Positions 52,516 through 59,907 of a stretch of 64,000 nt of DNA are shown in pieces. A program made the translations under genes and the position numbers. The stretch's first letter is position 1, and each line of letters opens with the position of its first letter. Below the pieces are notes generated by a model, which worked only from the letters and a program-made list of their open reading frames with translations, did no database searches and had not been told where the DNA came from. Origin of the DNA: Nocardioides terrigena (lineage in GTDB: Bacteria > Actinomycetota > Actinomycetes > Propionibacteriales > Nocardioidaceae); the NCBI RefSeq assembly GCF_003047265.1, contig NZ_PZYY01000006.1, positions 62,001 to 126,000 on the forward strand, read 5' to 3'.

Positions 52516-53406
52516 ATGTCGATCAACCTGCCCGCCGTCCTCGTCGCGTCGGCCTGCCTGGTCGCCCCGAGCCTCGTGAGCCCCGTGGGCGTTGCCGCTG
52601 CCGTCCCGCCGACGACCCCGACCCTGGTGGACGTCCGTGCGTCCCACCACCCCGGCTTCGACCGGATCGTCTTCGAGTTCGACGGCGACCTGCCCGCGAG
52701 CCACGGGGTGCGGTACGTCGACCGGCTGGTCGCCGACGGCTCCGGTCTGCCGGTCCGGGTGGCCGGTCGCGCGATCCTGCGAGTGGTCCTCGACCCCGCT
52801 CAGGCCCACGACGACGGGGGCCGCCCGACGGTGCCGCGGCGCACGGCGTACGCGCTGCCCAACGTGATGACGACCGTGCGGGCCGGAGACTTCGAGGCGG
52901 TGACGACGTACGGCATCGGGCTGGCGAAGCGGACGCCCTTCGAGGTGACCACGCTCGAGGACCCGAGCCGCCTGGTCATCGACGTGCGGGCCGGCTTCCG
53001 CACGGTGCAGCGTCGTGTCTTCCTCCTCGACCGGGACCGATTCGTCGACAACGTCGAGCCGTTCTTCGTCCCGGTGATGCGTCCGGTGCGGCCCGGCACC
53101 CCGGCGACGGACCTGATGGACCGGCTCTTCGCGGGGCCGCTGCCCGGCGAGCGGCGTGACGGTCTGCGGCTGGTGAGGTCCCGGGCGACCGGCATCACCG
53201 ACGTGTCCGTCGCGGGCGGGATCGCGCGGGTGCGACTGACCGGTCGGTGCAGCAGCGGAGGATCCACGGTGACGGTCGCGGGCTCGATCATGCCGACGCT
53301 GCGCCGGCTCCCGTCGGTCGACTGGGTCAAGATCTACGACCCTGCGGGACGCACGGCCAGCCCGACCGGCCCGACGGACTCGATCCCGGCCTGCCTGGAG
53401 CCGTGA
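52516..53406 (+). CDS. Secreted AMIN-like/GerMN-domain protein
   Basis: A 296-residue exported protein. A signal peptide (about residues 1-30) is followed by an AMIN-like domain (HPGFDRIVFEFDGDLPASHG, PFEVTTLEDPSRLVIDV) and then a GerMN-type domain (FLLDRDRFVDNVEPFFVPVM, then PATDLMDRLFAGPLPGE) ending near Cys290. AMIN domains bind peptidoglycan-associated sites and GerMN is found in LpqB and spore germination proteins, so an envelope role is likely. The RBS is weak. It lies 65 bases after the membrane-protein gene and converges on the stress-protein gene. Confidence 0.83.
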   Translation: MSINLPAVLVASACLVAPSLVSPVGVAAAVPPTTPTLVDVRASHHPGFDRIVFEFDGDLPASHGVRYVDRLVADGSGLPVRVAGRAILRVVLDPAQAHDDGGRPTVPRRTAYALPNVMTTVRAGDFEAVTTYGIGLAKRTPFEVTTLEDPSRLVIDVRAGFRTVQRRVFLLDRDRFVDNVEPFFVPVMRPVRPGTPATDLMDRLFAGPLPGERRDGLRLVRSRATGITDVSVAGGIARVRLTGRCSSGGSTVTVAGSIMPTLRRLPSVDWVKIYDPAGRTASPTGPTDSIPACLEP

Positions 53407-53412
53407 GGCCCC

Positions 53413-54318
53413 TCAGTCCTTGAGGTGGAGCGGTACGACGGCGACGGTGCAGCTCGCGTGCTCCAGGACGGTGGTCGCCACCGAGCCGAAGAGCATCTCG
53501 CCGGCTGCGCTGCCGTGGTGGGTGCCGAGCACGACGAGCTCCTTGTCCGCGGCCGCGTCCATGACGGCCAGGTCGACCAGGCCGGTGGCGAGCGCGCGGT
53601 GGACGACCACGTCGGGGTACTTCTCCGCCATGCCGGCCAGGATCTCGGCGAGCAGCAGCAGCTCGTCCTCGTCGGCGTGCACGCCCTCCTGGTCGCCGTG
53701 GGCGTGCACGGCCGCGTGCCGGACGTCCCAGTAGGCGTGCAGGACGGTGAGGGGCAGGCCGTGCGCCGAGGCGTGCTGGAAGGCGAACTCGAGCGGCGCC
53801 ATGGAGCGCTCCGTGGCGTCGACGGCGACGAGGACGCCGGAGCGCTCGGCCCCGTCGGTCGGACGCATCACGACCAGCGGGCAGGTCACGTGGTGCGAGA
53901 CCCCCACCGCCACCGAGCCGAGCAGGAGGGACCGCACCGGGCCGCGACCCCGGGAGCCCATGACGACCATCGACGCGCGCGTCGCGACGTCCAGCAGCAC
54001 CTGGCGGGGGTCGCCGAAACCGAGCAGCACGTGCACCTCGAGCTCGGGCGCGCGGGCGGCGACGTCGGCCCGCACCTCGGCGAGCAGCTCCTTGGCCTGG
54101 GTCTCCAGCGCTTCGAGGCCGATCCCGGTGCCCATGCTGGGTGACATGCCCACCGGCGCGATCCAGACGGTGTCCATGGGGGACAGGGCGTGCACCAGCG
54201 TCAGCGGGCGCCGGGTGAGCCGGGCCTGGTGGACGGCGAAGTCCACCGCGAGGTCCGACGACGGGGAGCCGTCGACGGCGGCCACGATCGTGCCCAGGGG
54301 TGCTTCGGCGGTGTTCAT
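53413..54318 (-). CDS. Tandem universal stress protein
   Basis: A 301-residue double UspA protein. Both halves keep the ATP loop: GSRGRGPVRSLLLGSVA near residue 130 and GTHHGSAAGEMLFGSVA near residue 275, unlike the Usp at 34764 where the first half is degenerate. Such proteins bind ATP and slow growth under hypoxia in mycobacteria (Rv2623 type). GAGGAG precedes ATG 54318. A DevR-type palindrome lies 100 bases upstream, after the exonuclease stop. Confidence 0.92.
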   Translation of the reverse strand: MNTAEAPLGTIVAAVDGSPSSDLAVDFAVHQARLTRRPLTLVHALSPMDTVWIAPVGMSPSMGTGIGLEALETQAKELLAEVRADVAARAPELEVHVLLGFGDPRQVLLDVATRASMVVMGSRGRGPVRSLLLGSVAVGVSHHVTCPLVVMRPTDGAERSGVLVAVDATERSMAPLEFAFQHASAHGLPLTVLHAYWDVRHAAVHAHGDQEGVHADEDELLLLAEILAGMAEKYPDVVVHRALATGLVDLAVMDAAADKELVVLGTHHGSAAGEMLFGSVATTVLEHASCTVAVVPLHLKD

Positions 54319-54418
54319 CTCTGCATCTCCTCTGCCCGCGGCAGCGACGATCGCTGCCGGTACCTCCAGACTTGTCGACGGCGGTGGCTGCCGGGAGGGC
54401 ATGTCGGTCCGGATGCCC

Positions 54419-54432
54419 GGGACGTTGGACCC
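54419..54432. promoter_or_regulatory. DevR/DosR-type palindrome before universal stress protein
   Basis: GGGACGTTGGACCC (minus strand GGGTCCAACGTCCC) fits GGGNCN4GNCCC. Its centre is about 107 bases from the stress-protein start, and a weaker GGCATGTCGGTCCG (54398-54411) is centred 21 bases nearer the gene. Confidence 0.6.
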
Positions 54433-54448
54433 CGGCCCGGGCCCGGTC

Positions 54449-55489
54449 TCAGCGAGCCGCGGAGCGCGACGCCGGGTCGCCGGTGAGGACGCGGACCGCG
54501 AGCGAGGTCGTGGCCTCGACACCGAGGAAGCCCACGACCCGGCTCACCCGGTCGATGTCGAGGGGGAGCAGACCGGGGGTGCCGGGCACGTCCGGGGTGA
54601 GCCCGAGGTCGAGGTCGTCACGGCCGGACATCATCCGCACGTTGAAGTCGTAGCGCTCGCGGGCGCCGGGTGCGGCGAGACGGCGTACGACGCCCGCACC
54701 GGTGCGGCGACCCCCGGTCTCGGCGGCCAGCGCGTCCAGCGCCGCGACGAGCGAGCGCCCGTCGTCGTGGTCGACGTCGGCCCAGACCGCATCCATCGAG
54801 CCCGCAGTGAGGAGCAGCGCGGCGGCGGCCTTCTCGCCGATGCCGGTCACGCCGGGCAGGTTGTCGCTGGCGTCGCCGCGCAGGGCGGCGTACTCGAGGT
54901 AGTTGGCGGCGGGCACGCCGTACATCGCGTGCAGGCGCGTCGGGTTGAGCAGCGGCGAGCCGTTGATGCCGCCGTTGATGAGGCGCAGCACCTGCGTGTG
55001 GTCGCTGATGTGGGCGAAGGCGTCCCGGTCGGAGGTGATGATGACGCAGTTCCAGTCGTGCCGCTCGGCCCACGTGGCGCCGGAGGCGTTGACGTCGTCG
55101 GCCTCGAGACCGGGCGGTGTGAGGGTGGCCAGGCCGAGGGCGTCGAGCAGGGCACCGGCGCGCTCGAGCTGCTCGACGAGCTCGGCGTCCTTCTCCGCCC
55201 GCCCCGCCTTGTAGTCGGGGTAGAAGTCGCGCCGCTCGGAGCCGGTGCGGTCGTCGAGGCCGAAGATCACTGCGTCCGGCGCGAACTGGTCGATGGACTC
55301 CAGGATCTGGCGCAGCATCCCGTGCAACGCCCACACCGGGCGGCCCGCCCGGTCCTTGATGCGCGTGTGGGCCCGCGCGTGGTGGTTGCGGTGCAGCAGC
55401 GACGGCGCGTCGACGACCAGCAGCAGCTTGCGGGCGCCGGGGTCGGTGGGCGCGGTGCGCTCGGTGGGCTCGGTGGGGGAGGGGCTCAT
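54449..55489 (-). CDS. 5'-3' exonuclease, FEN/Pol I N-terminal type
   Basis: A 346-residue flap-endonuclease-like protein: LLLVVDAPSLLHR, IFGLDDRTGSERRDFYPDYKA, the acidic GLEADDVNA, IITSDRDAFAHI, and the H3TH region DNLPGVTGIGEKAAAALL. These give the Asp cluster for two metal ions. Stand-alone enzymes of this type remove RNA primers or flaps beside DNA polymerase I. The N-terminal 18 residues are Pro/Thr-rich. Start ATG 55489 lacks a strong Shine-Dalgarno. Divergent from the ECF42 operon. Confidence 0.93.
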   Translation of the reverse strand: MSPSPTEPTERTAPTDPGARKLLLVVDAPSLLHRNHHARAHTRIKDRAGRPVWALHGMLRQILESIDQFAPDAVIFGLDDRTGSERRDFYPDYKAGRAEKDAELVEQLERAGALLDALGLATLTPPGLEADDVNASGATWAERHDWNCVIITSDRDAFAHISDHTQVLRLINGGINGSPLLNPTRLHAMYGVPAANYLEYAALRGDASDNLPGVTGIGEKAAAALLLTAGSMDAVWADVDHDDGRSLVAALDALAAETGGRRTGAGVVRRLAAPGARERYDFNVRMMSGRDDLDLGLTPDVPGTPGLLPLDIDRVSRVVGFLGVEATTSLAVRVLTGDPASRSAAR

Positions 55490-55516
55490 GGGGGATCGGC
55501 GACCACCCTAGGCGGA

Positions 55517-55543
55517 TGTCGAAGTCGGTGCGGCTCGCGCGTC
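55517..55543 (+). promoter_or_regulatory. ECF42-type promoter
   Basis: TGTCGA (55517-55522), a 17-base spacer and CGTC (55540-55543) match the -35 TGTCGA and -10 CG(A/T)C pattern reported for ECF42 sigma factors. It lies about 70 bases before the DGPF/YCII gene, the first gene of the operon that encodes the sigma factor. Confidence 0.7.
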
Positions 55544-55614
55544 TGCGTTGCAAGGAGAACGATGGGCGTGGCCCCACGCCGCAGGTACGTTCACGAGACG
55601 ACCGGGAGGTCACC

Positions 55615-55974
55615 ATGCAGTACCTCATCCTCGCTGCCGAGGACGACGCCGCCTTCGCGGCACGTGACGACATCGAGCGCAGCGCCGGCTACTGGGAGTC
55701 GTGGCAGGGCTACATCGCGGCGCTCACCGAGAGCGGCCTGCTGGCCGGAGCAGGTGGCCTGCAACCACCGTGGACGGCGTCGACGGTCAGGGTGCGCGAC
55801 GGGCGTCGCACGGTCCAGGACGGGCCGTACGCCGAGACCAAGGAGCAGCTCGGTGGCTACTTCGTCATCGACGCCCCCGACCTCGACACGGCGCTGCACT
55901 GGGCGGAGCGCTGCCCGGCTGCGGCGTACGGCTCGGTCGAGGTGCGTCCGCTCCTACCACCCCCGGGTGCGTGA
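55615..55974 (+). CDS. YCII-related DGPF-domain protein
   Basis: A 119-residue ferredoxin-like-fold protein with the DGPF signature DGPYAETKEQLGGYFVIDAP. DGPF proteins are the constant partners and main targets of ECF42 sigma factors; their chemistry is unknown. GGGAGG lies five bases before ATG 55615, and the stop overlaps the sigma factor GTG by four bases. Confidence 0.93.
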   Translation: MQYLILAAEDDAAFAARDDIERSAGYWESWQGYIAALTESGLLAGAGGLQPPWTASTVRVRDGRRTVQDGPYAETKEQLGGYFVIDAPDLDTALHWAERCPAAAYGSVEVRPLLPPPGA

Positions 55975-57215
55975 CCGACACGACGGCAGCCGTCGTCGAC
56001 GAGGTCGCCCGGACGTCGTACGGCCGCCTGGTCGCCTATCTCGCCTCCGTCACCGGGGACCTGGCCGCCGCGGAGGACGCCCTCGGCGACGCGCTGGTCG
56101 CGGCGCTGACCACCTGGCCGGAGCGAGGAGTGCCCGAGCGACCCGAGTCGTGGCTGCTCACGGCCGCGCGGCGCACGCTCATCGACGCGGGACGTCGGCG
56201 CGACGTCGCCCGCGCGGCCCTGCCGGCGCTCGCCCGGGCGATGGAGGAGAGGTCGGAGCAGCTCTCGGGCGGCGTCATCAGCGACGACCGGCTCCGGCTC
56301 ATGTTCGCCTGCGCGCACCCGGCGATCGCGCCGGCGATGCGGAGCCCGCTGATCCTGCAGGCGGTGCTCGGCCTCGACGCGGCGCGGTTGGCACCGGCCT
56401 TCCTCGTGGCGCCGACGACGATGGGGCAGCGCCTGGTGCGCGCCAAGGCCAAGATCAGGGATGCCCGGGTCCCGTTCCGAGTGCCCGAGCGGCACGAGCT
56501 CCCCGAGCGGTTGGACGCGGTGCTGGACGCGGTCTACGCGGCGTACGGCACCGGCTGGGACGACGTCGACGGCCTCGACGAGGCCCGCCGTGGCCTGGTG
56601 CCGGAGGCGATCCGTCTGGCCCGGTTGCTCGCCGAGCTGCTGCCTGACGAGCCGGAGGCCCACGGGCTGCTCGCACTGGTGCTGCACTCGCACGCCAGGC
56701 ACGATGCGCGGCGGGACGCGTCAGGTGACTACGTCCCGCTGGCCGAGCAGGACGTCTCGCTCTGGTCGCGCGAGCTGATCGCCGAGGCCGAGGCGCACCT
56801 GGCCCGGGCGATGACCGGTGGCCGCATCGGGCCCTACCAGCTGCAGGCGGCCATCCAGTCGCTGCACAACCGTCGCAGCGCCACCGGGAAGACGCACTGG
56901 CCGGCGATCGCGCAGCTGTACGACGGCCTGGTCCGGCTGGCGCCCACGACCGGTACGGCGGTCGCTCGGGCCGCGGCCCACCGGGAGGTGGAGGGCGCCG
57001 CGGCCGCGCTCCTGCTGCTCGACGAGCTCACGGGCGAGATCGGCGACGACGCTGTCGCCGGCTACCAGCCCTACTGGGTGCTGCGGGCGCTGTGCGAGCA
57101 CGAGCTAGGCCGGACCACGGCGCCCGAGGCCGCCAGCCGCGCCGTCGCCCTCACGACCTCGCCCCGGGTGGCCGCGCACCTGCGCCGGACGCTCGGTCCG
57201 GGTCAGGGGACATGA
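55971..57215 (+). CDS. ECF42-group RNA polymerase sigma factor
   Basis: A 414-residue protein. Sigma region 2 (about residues 10-75, SYGRLVAYLASVTGDLAAAE, RPESWLLTAARRTLID) and region 4 (about 110-165, FLVAPTTMGQRLVRAKAKI) are followed by a 220-residue helical, TPR-like C-terminal extension (DEARRGLVPEAIRLARLLAE, GRIGPYQLQAAIQSLH) that is typical of ECF42 and has a regulatory role in place of an anti-sigma factor. None of the genes around is a membrane anti-sigma. The 3' end overlaps the HNH gene on the other strand by 65 bases. Confidence 0.93.
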   Translation: MTDTTAAVVDEVARTSYGRLVAYLASVTGDLAAAEDALGDALVAALTTWPERGVPERPESWLLTAARRTLIDAGRRRDVARAALPALARAMEERSEQLSGGVISDDRLRLMFACAHPAIAPAMRSPLILQAVLGLDAARLAPAFLVAPTTMGQRLVRAKAKIRDARVPFRVPERHELPERLDAVLDAVYAAYGTGWDDVDGLDEARRGLVPEAIRLARLLAELLPDEPEAHGLLALVLHSHARHDARRDASGDYVPLAEQDVSLWSRELIAEAEAHLARAMTGGRIGPYQLQAAIQSLHNRRSATGKTHWPAIAQLYDGLVRLAPTTGTAVARAAAHREVEGAAAALLLLDELTGEIGDDAVAGYQPYWVLRALCEHELGRTTAPEAASRAVALTTSPRVAAHLRRTLGPGQGT

Positions 57216-58686
57216 CTGCCGACGCGAGGACGAGCTGGACGGGTGGGACGTAGATCTCGACGCCGTCGGGTGCGGTGAGGATGACGTCGGCCTGGTTGTC
57301 GTCGAGTCGGCGGGTGCCGGTGTGGTCGACGAGGTAGCTGAGTCCGTGGGGGGTTTGCCAGAGGTGTCTGCCGGGTCCGATGGTGCGGCAGCGGTAGCGG
57401 CCGTGGGTCTTCCAGCGGTGGTGTCGTCGGCGGAGTGGGCCGCTGTTGTGGGGTCCGGTCTGGCCGGGTGGTCCGGTGGGGTCATAGGCGGTGCTGTGGT
57501 CGAAGTCGACGTCGCGGCGGGTCGCGGTGCGGGGGCTGTAGGGGAAGACGTCGCCGCCGGTCTGGGTCCAGACGTGGTCCTTGGTGGTTTCGGGGTGTTC
57601 GTAGGCGTCGGTGCGGCGTCGGTCGCGGAGGTCGAGGACGGGTTGGACGGTGACGTCGGCGTGGCCGAGGAGGTCGGCGAGCTGGGTGATGTCAACGGGT
57701 CCGAGGCCCTCGACGCGGGCGATGCCGGTGCGGGTGCGGAGGGCCTGGTCGGTGACGTGGACGTAGAGGACTCCGCGGCCGCGCAGGGAGGCGAGCGTGC
57801 GGGCGGACAGCGCGCAGATCCGGTCCACGGTGTGAGCCAGGTCCTCGGGTGCCCACGCGGGCCGGTCGTCCTCGGGGCTGCCTTCGTTGGTTTCCTCATC
57901 AGGGTCCGGGTCGGTGTGTTCGAGGAGGAGCTTGAGGAGGTCGACGGGTCGGGCGAGCCAACCGAGGGCCAGGGCGCGGAGCTCGTCGTGGTTGTGGTCG
58001 TGGCCGTGGGTGCGGACCAGGATGTCCGCGACGCGGTCGACCATGGCGTCGATCCAGGCGGCGTCGCCGGCGGTGACGCGGGCGATGAGGTGGCGGTAGC
58101 CGAACTCGTCGGCGCGGGAGAGGCGGACGTAGCGTTCGTGTCGGATGCGTTCGCGTTCGGCGGCGTGAGTCTCGGGGTCGGCCTCGATGATCTTGGCCCG
58201 CGCGATGGCGAACACCGTCGACGGGGCGTGGCCGGCGATCGCGCGGGCGACGGCGGTGTCGACGAGCCCGACGGTCTCGGCGAGCAGGGGGCGGGTCATG
58301 ACCGCGACGCGGCGTGCGACCCACGGTTCGCAGTCGCCGGCCTGGACGATGGCCCAGGTGCGGGGGAGGCGGTGGATGAGGTCGAGGGTGTCGGCGATCA
58401 ACGACCGCGTGGTCAGGGCGTGGGTCTCCTGGGCCATGGCGAGCTCGGCCAGGCAGTACTCCCGCACCTCCGGGGTGCCGTCACCACCGGGGTGGGTCAT
58501 CGGGTCCTTGGCGTCCTGCGGCTGGCCGTGGAGGGCGGCCCACTGGGCGGCGAGGAGCATCTCGTCGACCTCCGCGAGGCGACGTACGCGGCGTCGGGCG
58601 GTCGCGACGTCCAGCAGGTCGCGGGCCGACAGCTCGTCGATCCCAGGGGGTGCCTGGGGATCGGTGGGGGCTGTCGGGGTGGCCAT
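57151..58686 (-). CDS. DUF222 / HNH endonuclease domain protein
   Basis: A 511-residue protein. The N-terminal two-thirds is DUF222 (ELSARDLLDVATARRRVRRL, PEVREYCLAELAMAQ, RPLLAETVGLVDTAV), and the HNH nuclease site follows (DVDFDHSTAYDPTG, HNSGPLRRRHHRWK). Many paralogues occur in actinobacterial genomes and a few are mobile (13E12-like). A perfect SOS box sits between a TTGATC -35 and a GAGAAT -10 that ends six bases before ATG 58686, so expression should follow DNA damage. The last 20 residues run antisense to the end of the sigma factor gene. An ATG at 58710 lies inside the SOS box and is rejected. Confidence 0.9.
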   Translation of the reverse strand: MATPTAPTDPQAPPGIDELSARDLLDVATARRRVRRLAEVDEMLLAAQWAALHGQPQDAKDPMTHPGGDGTPEVREYCLAELAMAQETHALTTRSLIADTLDLIHRLPRTWAIVQAGDCEPWVARRVAVMTRPLLAETVGLVDTAVARAIAGHAPSTVFAIARAKIIEADPETHAAERERIRHERYVRLSRADEFGYRHLIARVTAGDAAWIDAMVDRVADILVRTHGHDHNHDELRALALGWLARPVDLLKLLLEHTDPDPDEETNEGSPEDDRPAWAPEDLAHTVDRICALSARTLASLRGRGVLYVHVTDQALRTRTGIARVEGLGPVDITQLADLLGHADVTVQPVLDLRDRRRTDAYEHPETTKDHVWTQTGGDVFPYSPRTATRRDVDFDHSTAYDPTGPPGQTGPHNSGPLRRRHHRWKTHGRYRCRTIGPGRHLWQTPHGLSYLVDHTGTRRLDDNQADVILTAPDGVEIYVPPVQLVLASAVMSPDPDRASGAGARPPGARS

Positions 58687-58692
58687 GCCCCC

Positions 58693-58722
58693 ATTCTCTC
58701 TCGAACGCATGTTCGAGATCAA
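58693..58722 (-). promoter_or_regulatory. SOS box and promoter of the HNH gene
   Basis: TCGAAC-GCAT-GTTCGA (58701-58716) is a perfect actinobacterial LexA site. On the minus strand it fills the spacer between TTGATC (58717-58722) and GAGAAT (58693-58698). The -10 ends six bases before the ATG, so the transcript is probably leaderless. Confidence 0.85.
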
Positions 58723-58748
58723 GAGGCGCGGAGTGATCTGTGGACGAG

Positions 58749-59324
58749 TCAATGGGCGTCGCGGTAGAGCGGCGCAGCATCCCCGTAGCCGACCCGTCGG
58801 ACCGCACCCGGGATCGCGGCCGCGAGGGCCTGCGCCGTCTGCTCGTCGCACCCGACCGTGAACTCGATCTCCTCGTCGACCTCGCAGGCAACGCACCAGG
58901 CGTGGTCGTCGGGCCACACGAGGTGGGGCTCCTGGTTCACCCGCCCGGCGCCTTGCCACGCGAGGGCCGGCGCGTCCCTCATCGAGTCGACTGGCCCGGT
59001 GAAGAGCAGCATCGTCCTGTTCGGGACGGGCACCCGAGGTGCCGTGAGGGACGGGAGTCCGCTCGACCAGCCCTCCCAGATCGCCGCGTACGCCGTCGTC
59101 GGCGTGCCGGTGTGTCGAGCCAGCACCTCGAGCGCCAGCCGGAGACGGTCCTCATCGGGATCCTCGTCCCGAGCGTCTGCCGCGAGCGGCTCGGGGTTGA
59201 ACGCGACGCGTACGTAGGCGTCGAAGCCCGGTGCGCCGTACCGGACGAGGTCCCACCACCTGACGCCTGCACGAAGTAGCCACTGAGCCGGTTCGGCACT
59301 TGTCGCCGGTCTCACCTCAGCCAT
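58749..59324 (-). CDS. Hypothetical protein
   Basis: A 191-residue soluble protein I do not recognise. It is rich in Trp and Asp, with blocks ALAWQGAGRVNQEPHLVWPD and AWCVACEVDEEIEFTVGCDE; the Cys pair in CVAC and a third in VGCDE could bind a metal. It reads like a nucleic-acid-free stress or immunity-type protein, but nothing decides this. ATG 59324 is chosen over a GTG at 59345. It lies upstream of, and in the same direction as, the HNH gene, separated by the SOS promoter. Confidence 0.72.
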   Translation of the reverse strand: MAEVRPATSAEPAQWLLRAGVRWWDLVRYGAPGFDAYVRVAFNPEPLAADARDEDPDEDRLRLALEVLARHTGTPTTAYAAIWEGWSSGLPSLTAPRVPVPNRTMLLFTGPVDSMRDAPALAWQGAGRVNQEPHLVWPDDHAWCVACEVDEEIEFTVGCDEQTAQALAAAIPGAVRRVGYGDAAPLYRDAH

Positions 59325-59448
59325 CGGGGCAGTCTGGTCCACCACCCACGGTCACGGCATCCCCTTTCCGCTGCGGTACGCGCAACGAGCCGATGAGCGG
59401 ACTTCGGGTGGACTCGGCACGGGCTCGCTGTTCACCTAGCGTGTGTGA

Positions 59449-59811
59449 ATGCCCGACACCGCAACCCCGAATCTCCCCTCGCGCGACTTCGCGGCGACGT
59501 CAGCCTTCTACGGTCGGCTGGGCTTCGCGGAGACGTACCGGGACGAGGGCTGGATGATCCTAGGTCGCGGCGAGGCAGTGCTGGAGTTCTTTCCCTTCCC
59601 TGACCTCGACCCCGCCGAGAGCTCCTTCGGGTGCTGCCTGCGACTCGATGACGTCGACGCCTTCTACCGGGTGTGTCTCGACACAGGGCTGCCGGAGTCC
59701 ACCAGGGGGTTCCCCCGACTCCATCCGCCCCGTCAGGAGGAGTCCGGGCTCCGCATCGGCGCCCTCCTGGACCCTGATGGCACCCTGCTGCGGCTCATCG
59801 GAAGGCCCTAG
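59449..59811 (+). CDS. VOC-family (bleomycin-resistance-like) protein
   Basis: A 120-residue glyoxalase/BRP-fold protein: PNLPSRDFAATSAFYGRLGF, GRGEAVLEFFPFPDLDP and a closing LLDPDGTLLRLI. Proteins of this size that start this way bind bleomycin-type antibiotics as dimers, but many relatives have other ligands, so resistance is only a possibility. TAGCGT six bases before ATG 59449 fits a leaderless promoter. Confidence 0.88.
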   Translation: MPDTATPNLPSRDFAATSAFYGRLGFAETYRDEGWMILGRGEAVLEFFPFPDLDPAESSFGCCLRLDDVDAFYRVCLDTGLPESTRGFPRLHPPRQEESGLRIGALLDPDGTLLRLIGRP

Positions 59812-59907
59812 TCCGGTCTGCTCGCCACTCGGGTCGACCCTCCCGACTTTGGGGTACGCGCCCCGGCGCGCGGGACGGCGGTGCTCCGACGGGTCTACCG
59901 TGCCACG

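Noticed and set aside
58687..58710. Upstream ATG start for the HNH gene
   Set aside because: The ATG at 58710 lies inside the SOS box and upstream of the -10, so it would not be transcribed from this promoter.
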